Below, one piece after another: positions 18,341-28,268 of a stretch of DNA of 64,000 bases. Each line of letters opens with the position of its first letter. Position 1 is the first letter of the stretch. The notes under the pieces were generated by a model. The model saw only the letters and a program-made list of their open reading frames with translations, was not told the origin of the DNA and ran no database searches. This DNA comes from Chryseobacterium glaciei (GTDB lineage Bacteria > Bacteroidota > Bacteroidia > Flavobacteriales > Weeksellaceae). The translations under genes were made by a program, and so were the position numbers. Location of the stretch: positions 62,001 to 126,000 of the forward strand of contig NZ_CP015199.1 of the NCBI RefSeq assembly GCF_001648155.1, in the 5' to 3' direction.

Positions 18341-20677
18341 TTAAAATTTGAAATTGTAAGTGATGTTTGGTACCCAACGGAATAACGAAGTCTGCATAGC
18401 GCGGGTTGTTCCCGGATTGTTCGGATTATCTTCAAAAGTAATCGTGTAGGCATTTTCGCGACCGTACACATTATAAATTCCGAATGACCAAGAGCCTTTG
18501 AAACGTTTTGTAGATTCCGGCTCATAGGTTGCGCTCAGATCCATTCTGTGATAGGCAGGCATTCTGTCTGCATTTCGGTTGCTGTACTGGAAAATTGTTT
18601 GTCCGTTCAACTCATATTTTCCGGTTGGGAAAGTCACCGCATTTCCTGTGCTGTAAAGGAATAATCCTGAAAGTGACCATTTTTTACTCAACTCATAGGT
18701 TGCAACGATGGAAAGATCGTGGGTTTTATCCATTCTGGCGTTGTACCATTCATTATCGTTGATGCCGTCTATTTTTCTTTCTGTTTTTGATAAAGTATAG
18801 GAAATCCAGCCTGTCAGTTTACCGCTTTTCTTTTTAGCAATTAATTCTAAACCATAAGCTCTTCCTTTACCGAAAAGTAACTCACTTTCAACGTCTGCAG
18901 CGGTATCAAATGAGATTTGAGCCCCATTTTTAAAGTCGATCTGATTTTGCATTGATTTGTAATAAACCTCAGCATTAATCTCATAATTATTGTTATTGAA
19001 ATTTCTGCTATAGCCTAAACTTACCTGATCTGCAATTTCAGGTTTTACGCTGTAACTACTTCCAATCCATTGATCTGTAGGATTTCCACTGCTGCTGTTA
19101 CTCAACAAATGTAAATTCTGTGTGTTTCTGGAATACCCTCCTTTTACACTACTCAACTCATTAATACGGTAGTTTGCCGTAATACGCGGTTCAAGATTTA
19201 CATATGTTTTCCCGAATTTTCCTTTTTCTAAAAACCTGCTGTCTGTGAGAACTCCGTTTTCATAACTATTAAACGTATCACCTCCTAAAACACTGAAACC
19301 GGAAAGTCTTAACCCATAATTAACGGTCAGTTTTTCGGTTGCTTTAAAATCATCATTGATATAGACTGCATTTTCCCATGAAGATCTAGGATTTCTAGGA
19401 AAACTGCTCACACTTGTCCCCGAAGCACTGCTTGGTGTAATCGTATGATAGATAGACTGTAAACCAAAACGCACCGAATGTTTATTCCCTGCAAACCATG
19501 TGAAATCCTGTTTAAGATTCCAGTCTTCGATCTGAGAATCTAGTCCGAATGTATTGTCGTTGCTTTTTAAACTTACTTTATAATTGTAGTTGCTGTAAAT
19601 TAAAGACGTGTTGGAGAATAATTTACTATTAATAATACTATTCCAACGAAGTGTTGCCGTCGTATTTCCCCAATCTGTTGAAAAAGTATCGCCTAATCCC
19701 AAGACATCTCTTCCAAAATATCCTGATAAATAAAGACGGTTATTTTCGTTAACCTGATAATTTGCTTTTAAATTAAGATCATAAAAATACAGTTTGCTGT
19801 CTTTAAAATCGTCGGTTGATTTCAAAAATAAATCAGCGTACGTTCTTCTTCCAGAAACAATGAATGATGATTTTTCCTTTTGAATCGGGCCTTCAACGCT
19901 CAATCTGCTGCTTATTAAACCGATTCCTCCGTTGACGTTGTAATCTTTATTATTTCCGTCCTTCATTTTAACATCCATCACGGAAGAAAGACGTCCGCCA
20001 TACTGTGCAGGGCTGTTTCCTTTGATGATACTTGCATCTTTTAGTGCATCACTGTTGAAAGTACTGAAAAATCCAAGTAAGTGTGAAGCGTTATAAACAG
20101 GTGCTTCATCCAACAATATTAAATTCTGATCGGTTGCACCTCCTCTTACACTAAATCCGCTGCTTCCTTCACCGTTACTTTTAATTCCCGGTAAAAGCTG
20201 GATTGTCTTCATCACATCTTTTTCACCAAATAAGACCGGCAGTTTTTCTATATTTTTGATGCTCAACGTTTCCGTACCCATTTGAGCGGTCGAAAGGTTT
20301 TTATCTTTTTTAACCCCGGAAATAATAACCTCATCGATATTTGCTGTTCTTTCCTGTTTTTCTTCCTGAAATAAAGGAAGATCCAATTTAATATTTTGAT
20401 CAACTTTTATATTCTGTTCAAAATCTTTGTAACCCGGATAAGAAATGATCATTCTGTAATCACCCTCCGGCAGGGATAAAGAATAGAATCCGTATTCATT
20501 GGCCACCACATTGATCGATGGATCTTCCGCTACTTTTACGGTCACTCCGATCAGTAATTCGCCGTTTTTTTGGTCTTTTACAGTTCCGCTTACCGAGTAT
20601 TTCTGCTGGGCTACAGCTAAAGTACTGAAACAGAGCGCAGCCGAAGCAGCCGCGATTTTAAAAAAAGATGTTTGCAT
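18341..20677 (-). CDS. TonB-dependent receptor with carboxypeptidase-regulatory domain
   Basis: 778 residues. Signal peptide to AVAQ, a CarboxypepD_reg-like domain at about 26-110 (YSVSGTVKDQKNGELLIGVTV), a plug at about 115-240 (LLPGIKSNGEGSSGFSVRGG, NLILLDEAPVYNASHLLGFF) and an outer-membrane barrel ending in an aromatic residue (WVPNITYNFKF). It imports an unknown substrate across the outer membrane with TonB energy. The lipoprotein partner follows at once. On the minus strand TATCTTTG (20832-20839) is a possible -7 box about 150 bases before the start, without a clear -33. Confidence 0.88.
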   Translation of the reverse strand: MQTSFFKIAAASAALCFSTLAVAQQKYSVSGTVKDQKNGELLIGVTVKVAEDPSINVVANEYGFYSLSLPEGDYRMIISYPGYKDFEQNIKVDQNIKLDLPLFQEEKQERTANIDEVIISGVKKDKNLSTAQMGTETLSIKNIEKLPVLFGEKDVMKTIQLLPGIKSNGEGSSGFSVRGGATDQNLILLDEAPVYNASHLLGFFSTFNSDALKDASIIKGNSPAQYGGRLSSVMDVKMKDGNNKDYNVNGGIGLISSRLSVEGPIQKEKSSFIVSGRRTYADLFLKSTDDFKDSKLYFYDLNLKANYQVNENNRLYLSGYFGRDVLGLGDTFSTDWGNTTATLRWNSIINSKLFSNTSLIYSNYNYKVSLKSNDNTFGLDSQIEDWNLKQDFTWFAGNKHSVRFGLQSIYHTITPSSASGTSVSSFPRNPRSSWENAVYINDDFKATEKLTVNYGLRLSGFSVLGGDTFNSYENGVLTDSRFLEKGKFGKTYVNLEPRITANYRINELSSVKGGYSRNTQNLHLLSNSSSGNPTDQWIGSSYSVKPEIADQVSLGYSRNFNNNNYEINAEVYYKSMQNQIDFKNGAQISFDTAADVESELLFGKGRAYGLELIAKKKSGKLTGWISYTLSKTERKIDGINDNEWYNARMDKTHDLSIVATYELSKKWSLSGLFLYSTGNAVTFPTGKYELNGQTIFQYSNRNADRMPAYHRMDLSATYEPESTKRFKGSWSFGIYNVYGRENAYTITFEDNPNNPGTTRAMQTSLFRWVPNITYNFKF

Positions 20678-21106
20678 TCAGTTTATTATTTAATGTAGTA
20701 GAATTTTTTTAATATTAATAAAGTTTATTGATGTTAATTAAATAGATGAAATAGGAAATTAATTGAACAAAAAAGAACTAAAAAACAGTCATTTTTTCTC
20801 ATTAATAGGCCTATTCTAGGATATTTCACTGCAAAGATAAATATCAACTTGGAATAAAAACTCTTTGATGTCGAAATTATTGCCTTTGTACTGATAAAAA
20901 GTGAATATAAAATTTTATGTTATTTCTGGATTTTATTGATTTAATACAAATTATATATATATGATTCTATAATCCAATGTTTTTATTGTGATTTTAAAGA
21001 GTAATTTTTGTTTATCCTAAAGCCCATACAAATTTTCAATTATTTAAATTAGATATTTTATTTTGTTTTTTTTTTACTTCTACCTAAATTTGTAAAAAAT
21101 AAATTA
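20678..21106. other. Divergent intergenic region
   Basis: 430 bases, very AT-rich. Holds a weak minus-strand -7 box at 20832-20839 and the strong plus-strand promoter at 21062-21092. No gene seen. Confidence 0.4.
21062..21092 (+). promoter_or_regulatory. Consensus Bacteroidota promoter
   Basis: TTTG at 21062-21065, 19 bases, then TAAATTTG at 21085-21092: an exact match to TTTG-N19-TAnnTTTG. The next gene starts at 21107, giving a leader of roughly ten bases. Confidence 0.75.
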
Positions 21107-21466
21107 ATGAATTATAAACTTGAGCTCAATACGCAGGAACCTAACTCTAATATTGTTTTCAATACAATCGTATTCGAGTCATTCAAGGTAAATGTAGTCG
21201 AAAGGTATGTCGGAAAGATGCGTTTCGCTCCAAAATTATGTCATGCTTTGTTTAAAATCAGGACTTTGGAGAATGAACTCATCGAAACCAGAGACGGGAA
21301 TTTAAGGGTGAAAATTAAAGATGATAATTTTGAAACTTACCAGAAATTGATAAATGTATTAAATTCTTACGATTATAAAAACAAACTGATCAACAGAAAA
21401 GATGCAGATCAGGATTATGTTCATTTCATTTTAGGTTTAGTAATCGCTAATTATGATCTTAATTAA
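21107..21466 (+). CDS. Small uncharacterised cytoplasmic protein
   Basis: 119 residues, no signal or membrane segment, not recognised. The composition is that of a normal folded protein (NIVFNTIVFESFKVNVVERY, MRFAPKLCHALFKIRT). A perfect promoter precedes it with a very short leader. It is followed 57 bases later by another unknown on the same strand. Confidence 0.65.
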   Translation: MNYKLELNTQEPNSNIVFNTIVFESFKVNVVERYVGKMRFAPKLCHALFKIRTLENELIETRDGNLRVKIKDDNFETYQKLINVLNSYDYKNKLINRKDADQDYVHFILGLVIANYDLN

Positions 21467-21523
21467 ATAATATTTTATTTCATAACAGTATACTAGAATA
21501 TATTTTCTTAGTATATTGATGCT

Positions 21524-21967
21524 ATGGATATTAGTGCTGTTTATTGTAAGAATAATTATTTAGTCATTGAAAATAATTTTATGTTGGAGAAGATTGATAG
21601 TAAATCTTTTGACGACATTATAATCTTTCATGAATATCCTACACGGAAATATAAGATTTTTATGTTTTTCACTAATCCTGTACAATATGAACCCCAAAAG
21701 GGATTTATTAATAAAATCATTTGCTCCATTTTTAATCATAACAACAATCCTTACGAAATAAAAAGGGTTTATTATGACCATGATATCGAGGTTTTACTTC
21801 CAATCCTTAAACAATGTTTACCGGATGCACAGATTCCAGATCTAAAAAACAGTCTGTTTTGGAGAACAGAAGAAGATAAAAATTCTGTTCCCAAAACAAA
21901 ATTGGTTTACAGTAAAGATAAACTTTCATTAACAGATGTTTTCAGAAAGCATAAAATGATGAAATAA
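21524..21967 (+). CDS. Uncharacterised protein
   Basis: 147 residues, no signal peptide, no recognised domain. It is rich in charged and aromatic residues (FHEYPTRKYKIFMFFTNPVQY) and ends in SLTDVFRKHKMMK. It probably shares the promoter at 21062 with the preceding unknown. Confidence 0.6.
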   Translation: MDISAVYCKNNYLVIENNFMLEKIDSKSFDDIIIFHEYPTRKYKIFMFFTNPVQYEPQKGFINKIICSIFNHNNNPYEIKRVYYDHDIEVLLPILKQCLPDAQIPDLKNSLFWRTEEDKNSVPKTKLVYSKDKLSLTDVFRKHKMMK

Positions 21968-21986
21968 TTTCATGTATCTTAAAGCT

Positions 21987-22118
21987 ATGAAAAATATAGT
22001 TTTAATTGTTTCAGTTTTTGCCGAAATTCTTACCTATTCGCAGCAAAAACAGCATCCTTTTGTGCAAGTACGAGAAGAATTGGGCGATCTTAATAAAGCA
22101 AGAAGAAAATCACTTTAA
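21987..22118 (+). pseudogene. Truncated secreted-protein fragment or tiny gene
   Basis: A 43-codon frame starts MKNIVLIVSVFAEILTYSQQ, a convincing signal peptide, and runs only 23 residues further to a stop (VREELGDLNKARRKSL). It looks like the 5' end of a decayed secreted protein; a real micro-protein is possible. It lies just upstream of a MITE-like element at 22193, which may mark the disruption. Confidence 0.4.
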
Positions 22119-22192
22119 ACCCCTTGCCTACTATTCAAACTCTTAGAAAATTTGATCATCAATTGGAGTAAACTTATTTAAAATTGATTCGG

Positions 22193-22360
22193 TTGGTAAA
22201 TCGCAAAGGCGCAAATTATAACTAAAACACTGTTGTAAGGCACAAGGATTTTATCTGCGATAAAATTTGTACTGTTTATACTTAACGTTTTCTGAAAATC
22301 TTCGATTTTCTTGCGCCTTAAAAGCAATATGGAGATCAAAAACCTTTGCGATTTACCAAC
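22193..22360. mobile_element. Second type of MITE-like element
   Basis: 168 bases bounded by perfect 17-bp inverted repeats (ttggtaaatcgcaaagg left; its reverse complement right). No coding capacity. It shares the gcaaaggcgc flavour of the dispersed repeats at 2581/11728/13778 but not their body. The remaining gap to 22614 holds nothing recognised. Confidence 0.6.
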
Positions 22361-22614
22361 AAAAAGCATTTTCCTTTTGCATCTTCTCTCATGCGCTCTT
22401 TCTATCGAACTTCATTAAGTATTTCTACTTAAAGCTGTAATTCATTATTTCTACTCTACCACATTTTCTGCCTTCTTTGTTACTTTGAAATACATAGTAA
22501 AGACAACAATAATGTGCTTGAAAATCCCTGCACATGAGGATTTAGATTTAATCTTTGAAATATTGTCTTCTTTACTTGTTTCAAAAACAGCATAAAACCT
22601 AAAAACAAATAACC

Positions 22615-23802
22615 ATGAATACTGAAAACTACGACGTAATTGTTATTGGCGGAGGAGCAATAGGTCTTGCAACGGCCTACCATCTCGGCAAACGCAAGGC
22701 AAAGACGTTGGTTCTTGAGCAGTTTACTTTTGTGAATCAACTTGGAAGTTCAGCAGGAGTATCGCGCCAATTCCGAATCCCCTATCCTGACGAATATATG
22801 GTGCAGATGGCTTTAGATGCACAGCCTTATTGGGATGAGCTACAAAAAGAAACTGAAACTTCATTGCTTGACAAAGTGGGTACACTTTGGTTTGGAGATC
22901 CTGAAGTACATTCCACCGAAGGAAATATAGCTGAAGCTGAAAAAGCCTTAAAAGCTTTAAATGTTCCTTACACTACCCTAACCGCAAAGGAAATTGAAGA
23001 TCAATATCATTTTAGAAATTTACCTGAAAATTATACGGGATTATTTCAGCCGGATGGTGCCAGCATCAATTTTAAAGCGACGATTGAAACGCTTTTAAGT
23101 TTATGTAAAAAAGAAGAAACAGTTGAATTGAGAGAGGATTCCCCTGTACTTGAAATCAAACAAAATGGTGAACTTTTTGAAATCACTACTCCGAACGGAA
23201 TTTATATTGCTAAAAAGCTGGCGATTATTCCAGGGCCGTACATCAACAGCGTAATCAACTTGTTAGATTTTAAAATAGAAGCCACGTATTGGAATATGTC
23301 TTCCGCTTATTTCAAAAAAACTGACCCTAGCATACAATATCCGACATGGTTTGTTTTCCAGAATCCTGTAGGAAAAAATGGGAATGAATTTTATGGTTTC
23401 CCATCAGTCTCTTGGGATCATCCGGAATATATTCGTGTGGCGCCAGATTTTGTTATCAATCCTTTAGAAGAGCCTAGTGACAGAACTTTAATTCCAAATC
23501 CACAAGAACTTGCCTACACTTCTGAATGGATAAAAGAGCACATGACAGGCCTAAGTACAGAACCTGAATATACTTCAACATGTCTTATTGCTTTGAGTAC
23601 GATACCCAACAAAGAATTGTTGATTGATTTTGCCCCAAAGTACGTTCCCAATTATAAAAACATTGTGGTTTACGCCACCGGATGGGCCGCAAAATTCACT
23701 CCATTTTTAGGTAAAATCATGTCTGATCTTGCCTTAGATGGACATACGGATTTCGATATTTCTCATTTCCAATTAGGACGTAAATTCTTTAAAGCCATTT
23801 AA
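22615..23802 (+). CDS. Monomeric sarcosine oxidase / N-methyltryptophan oxidase-like flavoenzyme
   Basis: 395 residues. DVIVIGGGAIGLATAYHLGK is the FAD Rossmann loop; GSSAGVSRQFRIPYPDEYMV matches the active-site arginine region of the sarcosine oxidase family. C-terminal STCLIALSTIPNKELLIDFA supplies the cysteine used for covalent FAD attachment, followed by NIVVYATGWAAKFTPFLG. These enzymes oxidise N-methyl or other secondary amino acids with release of hydrogen peroxide. It forms an operon with the amine oxidase 12 bases downstream. Substrate unknown. Confidence 0.82.
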   Translation: MNTENYDVIVIGGGAIGLATAYHLGKRKAKTLVLEQFTFVNQLGSSAGVSRQFRIPYPDEYMVQMALDAQPYWDELQKETETSLLDKVGTLWFGDPEVHSTEGNIAEAEKALKALNVPYTTLTAKEIEDQYHFRNLPENYTGLFQPDGASINFKATIETLLSLCKKEETVELREDSPVLEIKQNGELFEITTPNGIYIAKKLAIIPGPYINSVINLLDFKIEATYWNMSSAYFKKTDPSIQYPTWFVFQNPVGKNGNEFYGFPSVSWDHPEYIRVAPDFVINPLEEPSDRTLIPNPQELAYTSEWIKEHMTGLSTEPEYTSTCLIALSTIPNKELLIDFAPKYVPNYKNIVVYATGWAAKFTPFLGKIMSDLALDGHTDFDISHFQLGRKFFKAI

Positions 23803-23814
23803 AACTATTACACC

Positions 23815-25578
23815 ATGAATAAAAACACCCCATTAAATCCAGGAATGCATCCTGATTTAAAAATTGAAGTCGCTATTATCGGTGCCGGAACTTCCGGTTT
23901 ATACACCGCGTACCGTTTAGTAACGGATAAAAAATTCACTGCCGACCAAGTACAGATTTTCGATATGAATAATAAGCTTGGCGGAAGACTGGAATCTGTA
24001 GTTATGCCCGGAATGAATTTCTGGGGCGAATTGGGAGGTATGCGTTACCTGACCTCTCAGGAAATTGTAACAACATTAATTGAAGGTTATCCCCTTTCTG
24101 AAGCAAATCCAGATAAGCGTATTCCCGTTTTGAAAGATAAAATGACGTCCGTCCCATTTCCGATGGGCGATCCTACAAAATTATTAATGTATCTTCGAAA
24201 AGAACGTTTCAAACAAGATGCTTGGGATGTGGCTCAAAAAGAAGGTAAAAAACTGGAAACCAGATATTATTTGAATGATGATGATTATGGTTTCAGTTCA
24301 GATCAGCTTTTTAACAAGATTATTTATGATGTTTTAATGGCAGATCCTTGGGTAGCTAAAAAATACGGAGATAAGATCATTAAAGGTGATACGATCTACG
24401 ATTACAGCTTTAAATTAACAAGCAAAGACTGGGATGATATCAAACCTAAATTGGTCTATAATTTCCCTAATTCTCCTTACGATCAGCGTAAAGTAAATGA
24501 TTTAGGATTTTGGAATTTAATTAAAGATCAAGTTTCGCAGGAAGGATACGAATTTGTAGCCAATGCGGGCGGATATTACTCAAATACAATCAATTGGAAC
24601 TCAGCGGAAGCCTTTCCTTATATGGTTGGAGATTTTTCTGCAGGAACAATTTACAAAACCATAGAAGAAGGTTATGACAGCATTGCGTATGCAGTCGCCA
24701 ATTCTTATATGGATCATGATGGAGCCTGTATTTGGTCTGAAAATAAGCTACTTACATTCACCAAAGATCATTCTTTAAAAGATACTCATAAATATCAACT
24801 GACTTTTCTCAATCTGAAAACCAACACAACATGGAATGTTTATGCAAATAAGCTAATTCTTGCCATGCCTAGAAAATCTCTTGAGCTTTTGGATCAGAAT
24901 AATTTCTTTTTTGATATTAATGAAAATTCAGTGATCAATAAAAATATCCGTTCGGTGATTATGGAACCTGCGTTTAAAATTTTAATGGGCTTCCAATACC
25001 CTTGGTGGAAAGAATTAAAAATTGATTCCGGGCATTCTATTACCGATTTACCAATGAGACAATGTTATTATTTCGGAACAGATCCTGAGACCAATAACTC
25101 AATGCTGTTGGGAAGTTACGGAGATATGGAAACCGAGACTTTCTGGAAAGCATTAACTGATGACAAGCTACTTTTTGAAGTAAAACCCGCTAAATCTGCA
25201 TCATTGAAAGAACTTCATCAACTGGATGATGTTCAGGCTACTCAATTAATGGTGGATGAATTAATGAATCAACTTAGAGAACTTCACGGTCCGGATATTA
25301 CGATCCCAGATCCTTACGTAACCTATTTTAAAGATTGGACAGATGAACCCTTCGGCGCAGGATATCACGCATGGAAAGCCGGATATTCGGTTGAAAATGT
25401 GATGCCTTACATGAGAAAACCTGTATCTGATGAGCAAATTCATATTATCGGAGAAGCTTATTCTGATCAGCAAGGCTGGGTGGAAGGTGCTTTCTGTGAA
25501 GCCGAGAAAATGCTTCAGGAACATTTTGGAATGCATCGCCCGATTTGGTTGAGCCCTGATTATTATTTAGGATGGTAG
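23815..25578 (+). CDS. Flavin-containing amine / L-amino-acid oxidase family protein
   Basis: 587 residues. VAIIGAGTSGLYTAYRLV is the FAD-binding loop, followed by FDMNNKLGGRLESVVMPG (GG-R motif) and WGELGGMRYL. The C-terminal IHIIGEAYSDQQGWVEGAFC is the signature flavin-contact block of amine oxidases (GE..S...GW.EGA). It probably deaminates an amino acid or amine. Co-transcription with the sarcosine-oxidase-like gene suggests sequential oxidation of a modified amino acid. No signal peptide; a hairpin terminator follows. Confidence 0.78.
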   Translation: MNKNTPLNPGMHPDLKIEVAIIGAGTSGLYTAYRLVTDKKFTADQVQIFDMNNKLGGRLESVVMPGMNFWGELGGMRYLTSQEIVTTLIEGYPLSEANPDKRIPVLKDKMTSVPFPMGDPTKLLMYLRKERFKQDAWDVAQKEGKKLETRYYLNDDDYGFSSDQLFNKIIYDVLMADPWVAKKYGDKIIKGDTIYDYSFKLTSKDWDDIKPKLVYNFPNSPYDQRKVNDLGFWNLIKDQVSQEGYEFVANAGGYYSNTINWNSAEAFPYMVGDFSAGTIYKTIEEGYDSIAYAVANSYMDHDGACIWSENKLLTFTKDHSLKDTHKYQLTFLNLKTNTTWNVYANKLILAMPRKSLELLDQNNFFFDINENSVINKNIRSVIMEPAFKILMGFQYPWWKELKIDSGHSITDLPMRQCYYFGTDPETNNSMLLGSYGDMETETFWKALTDDKLLFEVKPAKSASLKELHQLDDVQATQLMVDELMNQLRELHGPDITIPDPYVTYFKDWTDEPFGAGYHAWKAGYSVENVMPYMRKPVSDEQIHIIGEAYSDQQGWVEGAFCEAEKMLQEHFGMHRPIWLSPDYYLGW

Positions 25579-25605
25579 ATCAAAAAGGTAGATTATAAAA
25601 CAAAT

Positions 25606-25643
25606 AAAGCCAGTTCATTTTTAATGATGAGCTGGCTTTTGTT
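25606..25643 (+). terminator. Terminator of the amine oxidase operon
   Basis: Thirteen-base stem aaagccagttcat / atgagctggcttt (one G-U pair) followed by T's, 28 bases after the stop. Confidence 0.75.
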
Positions 25644-25731
25644 TAAAAATATCTGTTCTTTACTAACTAACAGAAATCATTATACACTTCATTTTAGTTT
25701 TCTACTATATCGCAATACAAAATACATATAA

Positions 25732-26018
25732 TTAAAATTTGAAAAATAAGGAAGGGAGAATAAATGGATATTGTTCAAAAGGTTTCAGTGCATCGTCATG
25801 ACCTAGCATCATTGGTAAATCTGTAATGTTAAATACCATAATGACTATCAGCAACGCTTTGCTTCCTTTGAAATACCACCAACAGAATATTCCGTACATT
25901 AACTCAAACACAAAATTCAAAAGTGGATAATCTATAAATCCTAATCCCCAAACAGATTTGTCTGAAAACGGTGAAAGCCGAATATCTTTTCGTGAAATAC
26001 ATGATTAATTGCATACAT
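25732..26018 (-). pseudogene. Frameshifted membrane-protein remnant
   Basis: On the minus strand a frame starts MYAINHVFHEKIFGF near 26018 and stops after about 25 codons, while the next frame continues as SDKSVWGLGFIDYPLLNFVF and then LMYGIFCWWYFKG, ending ILPSLFFKF at 25732. Joining the two by one frameshift gives a sensible hydrophobic protein of about 95 residues with membrane segments. I read this as a broken gene; the intact family is not recognised. The gap 26019-26176 holds nothing else. Confidence 0.5.
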
Positions 26019-26176
26019 AATCTCTGATTTATTTTATTAATTTTTTAGGTAACAATATACTTAAATGAACTGTATGTAAAAATTATTGATTTTGCTCTTA
26101 AACTATATATTATTACCAATATTTTTTATGTATTTTTTAGAAAGCCAAACGTAAAAGGCACCAATTCTCTTACAGA

Positions 26177-27454
26177 CTATAATTTAATCCTAATTTCTCC
26201 AGTTGTCGTTTTATATAGCTTGCCTGATGCCAAACCACCGGCTGCCGCTAAAGAATCATTATTATATGATGGAAGCGAGCTAAAATCAAAATCCGTTGCA
26301 GAAAGTGAAGCGGTAGTTACGGTTTTTAAAACACCTGTTGCGTCAGCTACTACGATTTTATCTGTTGCTGTACCTGTTTTCAAGCCTTCGAAACGGACAG
26401 GGTCTGTAGTCCCTCCTTTAATATGTAAAGTATTTGTGGGAATGAAGGCTGTACCTAAGCCTATCTTACCATTATCTCCAAAAATCCAGTTGCCAATATT
26501 TAGTTGATTTGATCCGGTTTGTGAAACTTTTGCGACTGCATTTCTTCCTATCAGAATATTATCGCTACCTGATCTTAGGTTATTACCAGAATTGTAACCT
26601 AATCCGATATTACCCAAACTATTAGTATCACCAACAAAATTTCCAAGTGCATTAGAACCTATACCAACATTTCCAGTTCCAATAATCTGACTTGTTAATG
26701 CTTCTGCACCCACCGCAACATTTAAAATTCCTGTAGTATTTTGTCCCAGCGTCCAGATTCCACCTATTGCCGTATTGTAATTTCCTGTAGTATTAGAATT
26801 AAGTGCAGCACCTCCTATTGCCAGGTTATATTCCCCATCTGTATTTTCTGCGAGAGCAGAACCTCCCAACACTATATTGTAACTTCCTGTTGTATTTTTA
26901 CCACCACTTCCATCACTAGATTCTGTATTAATTACCAAATTACCATTTCCACTTGTATTTGATTGAAGCGCAGAGCTACCAATACCAATATTGTCTTTTC
27001 CGGTAGTATTCGATTTTAAAACATCCTTACCCAAAGCGATATTGTTTGTACCTGTACCTACACTTGTTCCATTACTGCCAATTCCGGCATCTTGTGTAAT
27101 ATGGCTACTACCTACAACCCTTAAATCTACTGTCATTTTTTGCCAGATATTTCCATCAAAATAGAAATAGCCTAATGCTGTTACATTTATCGTTTTGGCA
27201 GTTGTGTCGGTTGGCGCTAATATTTCGGTAACATAGACGATTGCTCCTGTTTGCAGCAAGGTATAATTTGCATCTTTTGCTTTTAGTTCTGTGCCTTTCA
27301 ATCTTGGTGCGATAAATCCATCGGTTTTGCTCAGATCTGACGGAATTGCCGTCACATCAAACGTAGCATTAGGTGTTGCTGTATTTATACCCACCTGCGA
27401 ATATGTGGCTCCGCCAATCATAAGGGCGAGTAAGAGAAAATAATTTTTTTTCAT
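26177..27454 (-). CDS. Secreted YadA-head-like repeat surface protein (copy 1)
   Basis: 425 residues: signal peptide (MKKNYFLLLALMIGGATYSQ), the VGINTATPNATFDV opening module, then about 200 residues of head-type repeats (NIALGKDVLKSNTTG, NIGIGSSALQSNTSG, NLAIGGAALNSNTTG and so on) like trimeric autotransporter adhesin heads. The C-terminal module is LHIKGGTTDPVRFEGLKTG and ends EIRIKL. There is no beta-barrel anchor and no T9SS tail, so attachment is unknown. A nearly identical gene lies in opposite orientation at 57286-58572, with matching upstream sequence for at least 40 bases. By eye about nine in ten residues agree. Confidence 0.8.
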   Translation of the reverse strand: MKKNYFLLLALMIGGATYSQVGINTATPNATFDVTAIPSDLSKTDGFIAPRLKGTELKAKDANYTLLQTGAIVYVTEILAPTDTTAKTINVTALGYFYFDGNIWQKMTVDLRVVGSSHITQDAGIGSNGTSVGTGTNNIALGKDVLKSNTTGKDNIGIGSSALQSNTSGNGNLVINTESSDGSGGKNTTGSYNIVLGGSALAENTDGEYNLAIGGAALNSNTTGNYNTAIGGIWTLGQNTTGILNVAVGAEALTSQIIGTGNVGIGSNALGNFVGDTNSLGNIGLGYNSGNNLRSGSDNILIGRNAVAKVSQTGSNQLNIGNWIFGDNGKIGLGTAFIPTNTLHIKGGTTDPVRFEGLKTGTATDKIVVADATGVLKTVTTASLSATDFDFSSLPSYNNDSLAAAGGLASGKLYKTTTGEIRIKL

Positions 27455-27933
27455 TTTGATAAGGGTTTTATAAGGAGATATTGTATTTTAATAACAAAAG
27501 CTTGTGTCTTTGATTAATTTTAGAAGTAAGTTATTAATCATTGTGCTTGTTATATAATTTGATTTTTACAGCTATTTGACACAAATCTGAGAGGGAGATT
27601 ATTATCTTACTTATGCTGCCACAAAACTCTTAATTTTCATTTTCCCCTCAAAAAAAAAATCTATTACATAGGTGTTACAGCAAAAAAAACGCACCAAAAT
27701 TTAATTAAATAAGCTGCAATATTATTATATTTTGATAAGTAAAAAAAGACAATATAAATATTGAATTACGCTAAATATTCAAATGTAATATCCGTGTCAT
27801 ATTTGATATTATATCTGTTTTTGCTTAAAAAAACAATCTTATATTCTTTATCATTTTTTTCAAGAATATGAGATTGATATACAGAAAGAAACCCCTTCAG
27901 AATTCTTACCTGAAGAGGAAATCTTTTCAAATT
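27455..27933. other. Intergenic region with terminator hairpins
   Basis: Contains a 15-bp stem hairpin (caatcttatattctt / aagaatatgagattg, 27834-27876) and the smaller cttcag / ctgaag hairpin (27895-27915) just past the minus-strand stop at 27934; either may end that transcript. The last 40 bases before 27454 are conserved upstream of the paralogue at 57286. No gene seen. Confidence 0.45.
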
Positions 27934-28209
27934 TTAGTTTTGTCCGCCAGTACCTCCTGTTGGATTTGAAGGAGTTGTAGGACAGCTTTTTGAATAAACT
28001 GCTTTTGAACTGCTTATTGCACAGCAAAGAAAGTATTTTGTTGTTACTTTATAGGTAACTGTACAAGATCCTTCTTTCTCTGTTACATAAGATATTTTAT
28101 AACAAAAGAAGTTTGCTTCTTCTGGTTCTGCAAATTTTACTGTGTTTGCGCTCATCATTGAAGTACCGAATGTTGCAAGTAACATACCTGCCAAAATAGT
28201 TTTTTTCAT
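27934..28209 (-). CDS. Small secreted cysteine-containing protein
   Basis: 91 residues. Signal peptide MKKTILAGMLLATFGTSMMSAN, then about 69 mature residues with five cysteines (FFCYK, GSCTV, FLCCA, KSCPT) and a Pro/Gly/Thr-rich tail (TTPSNPTGGTGGQN). Not recognised. It sits between secreted surface-protein genes on the same strand. A disulphide-bonded peptide, bacteriocin-like or surface accessory, is possible but unproven. Confidence 0.6.
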   Translation of the reverse strand: MKKTILAGMLLATFGTSMMSANTVKFAEPEEANFFCYKISYVTEKEGSCTVTYKVTTKYFLCCAISSSKAVYSKSCPTTPSNPTGGTGGQN

Positions 28210-28268
28210 CGTAAATTGAAATTTAAAAATTAATAATTAGTTTAAAATATTTTTTGCAAAAAAATTTT

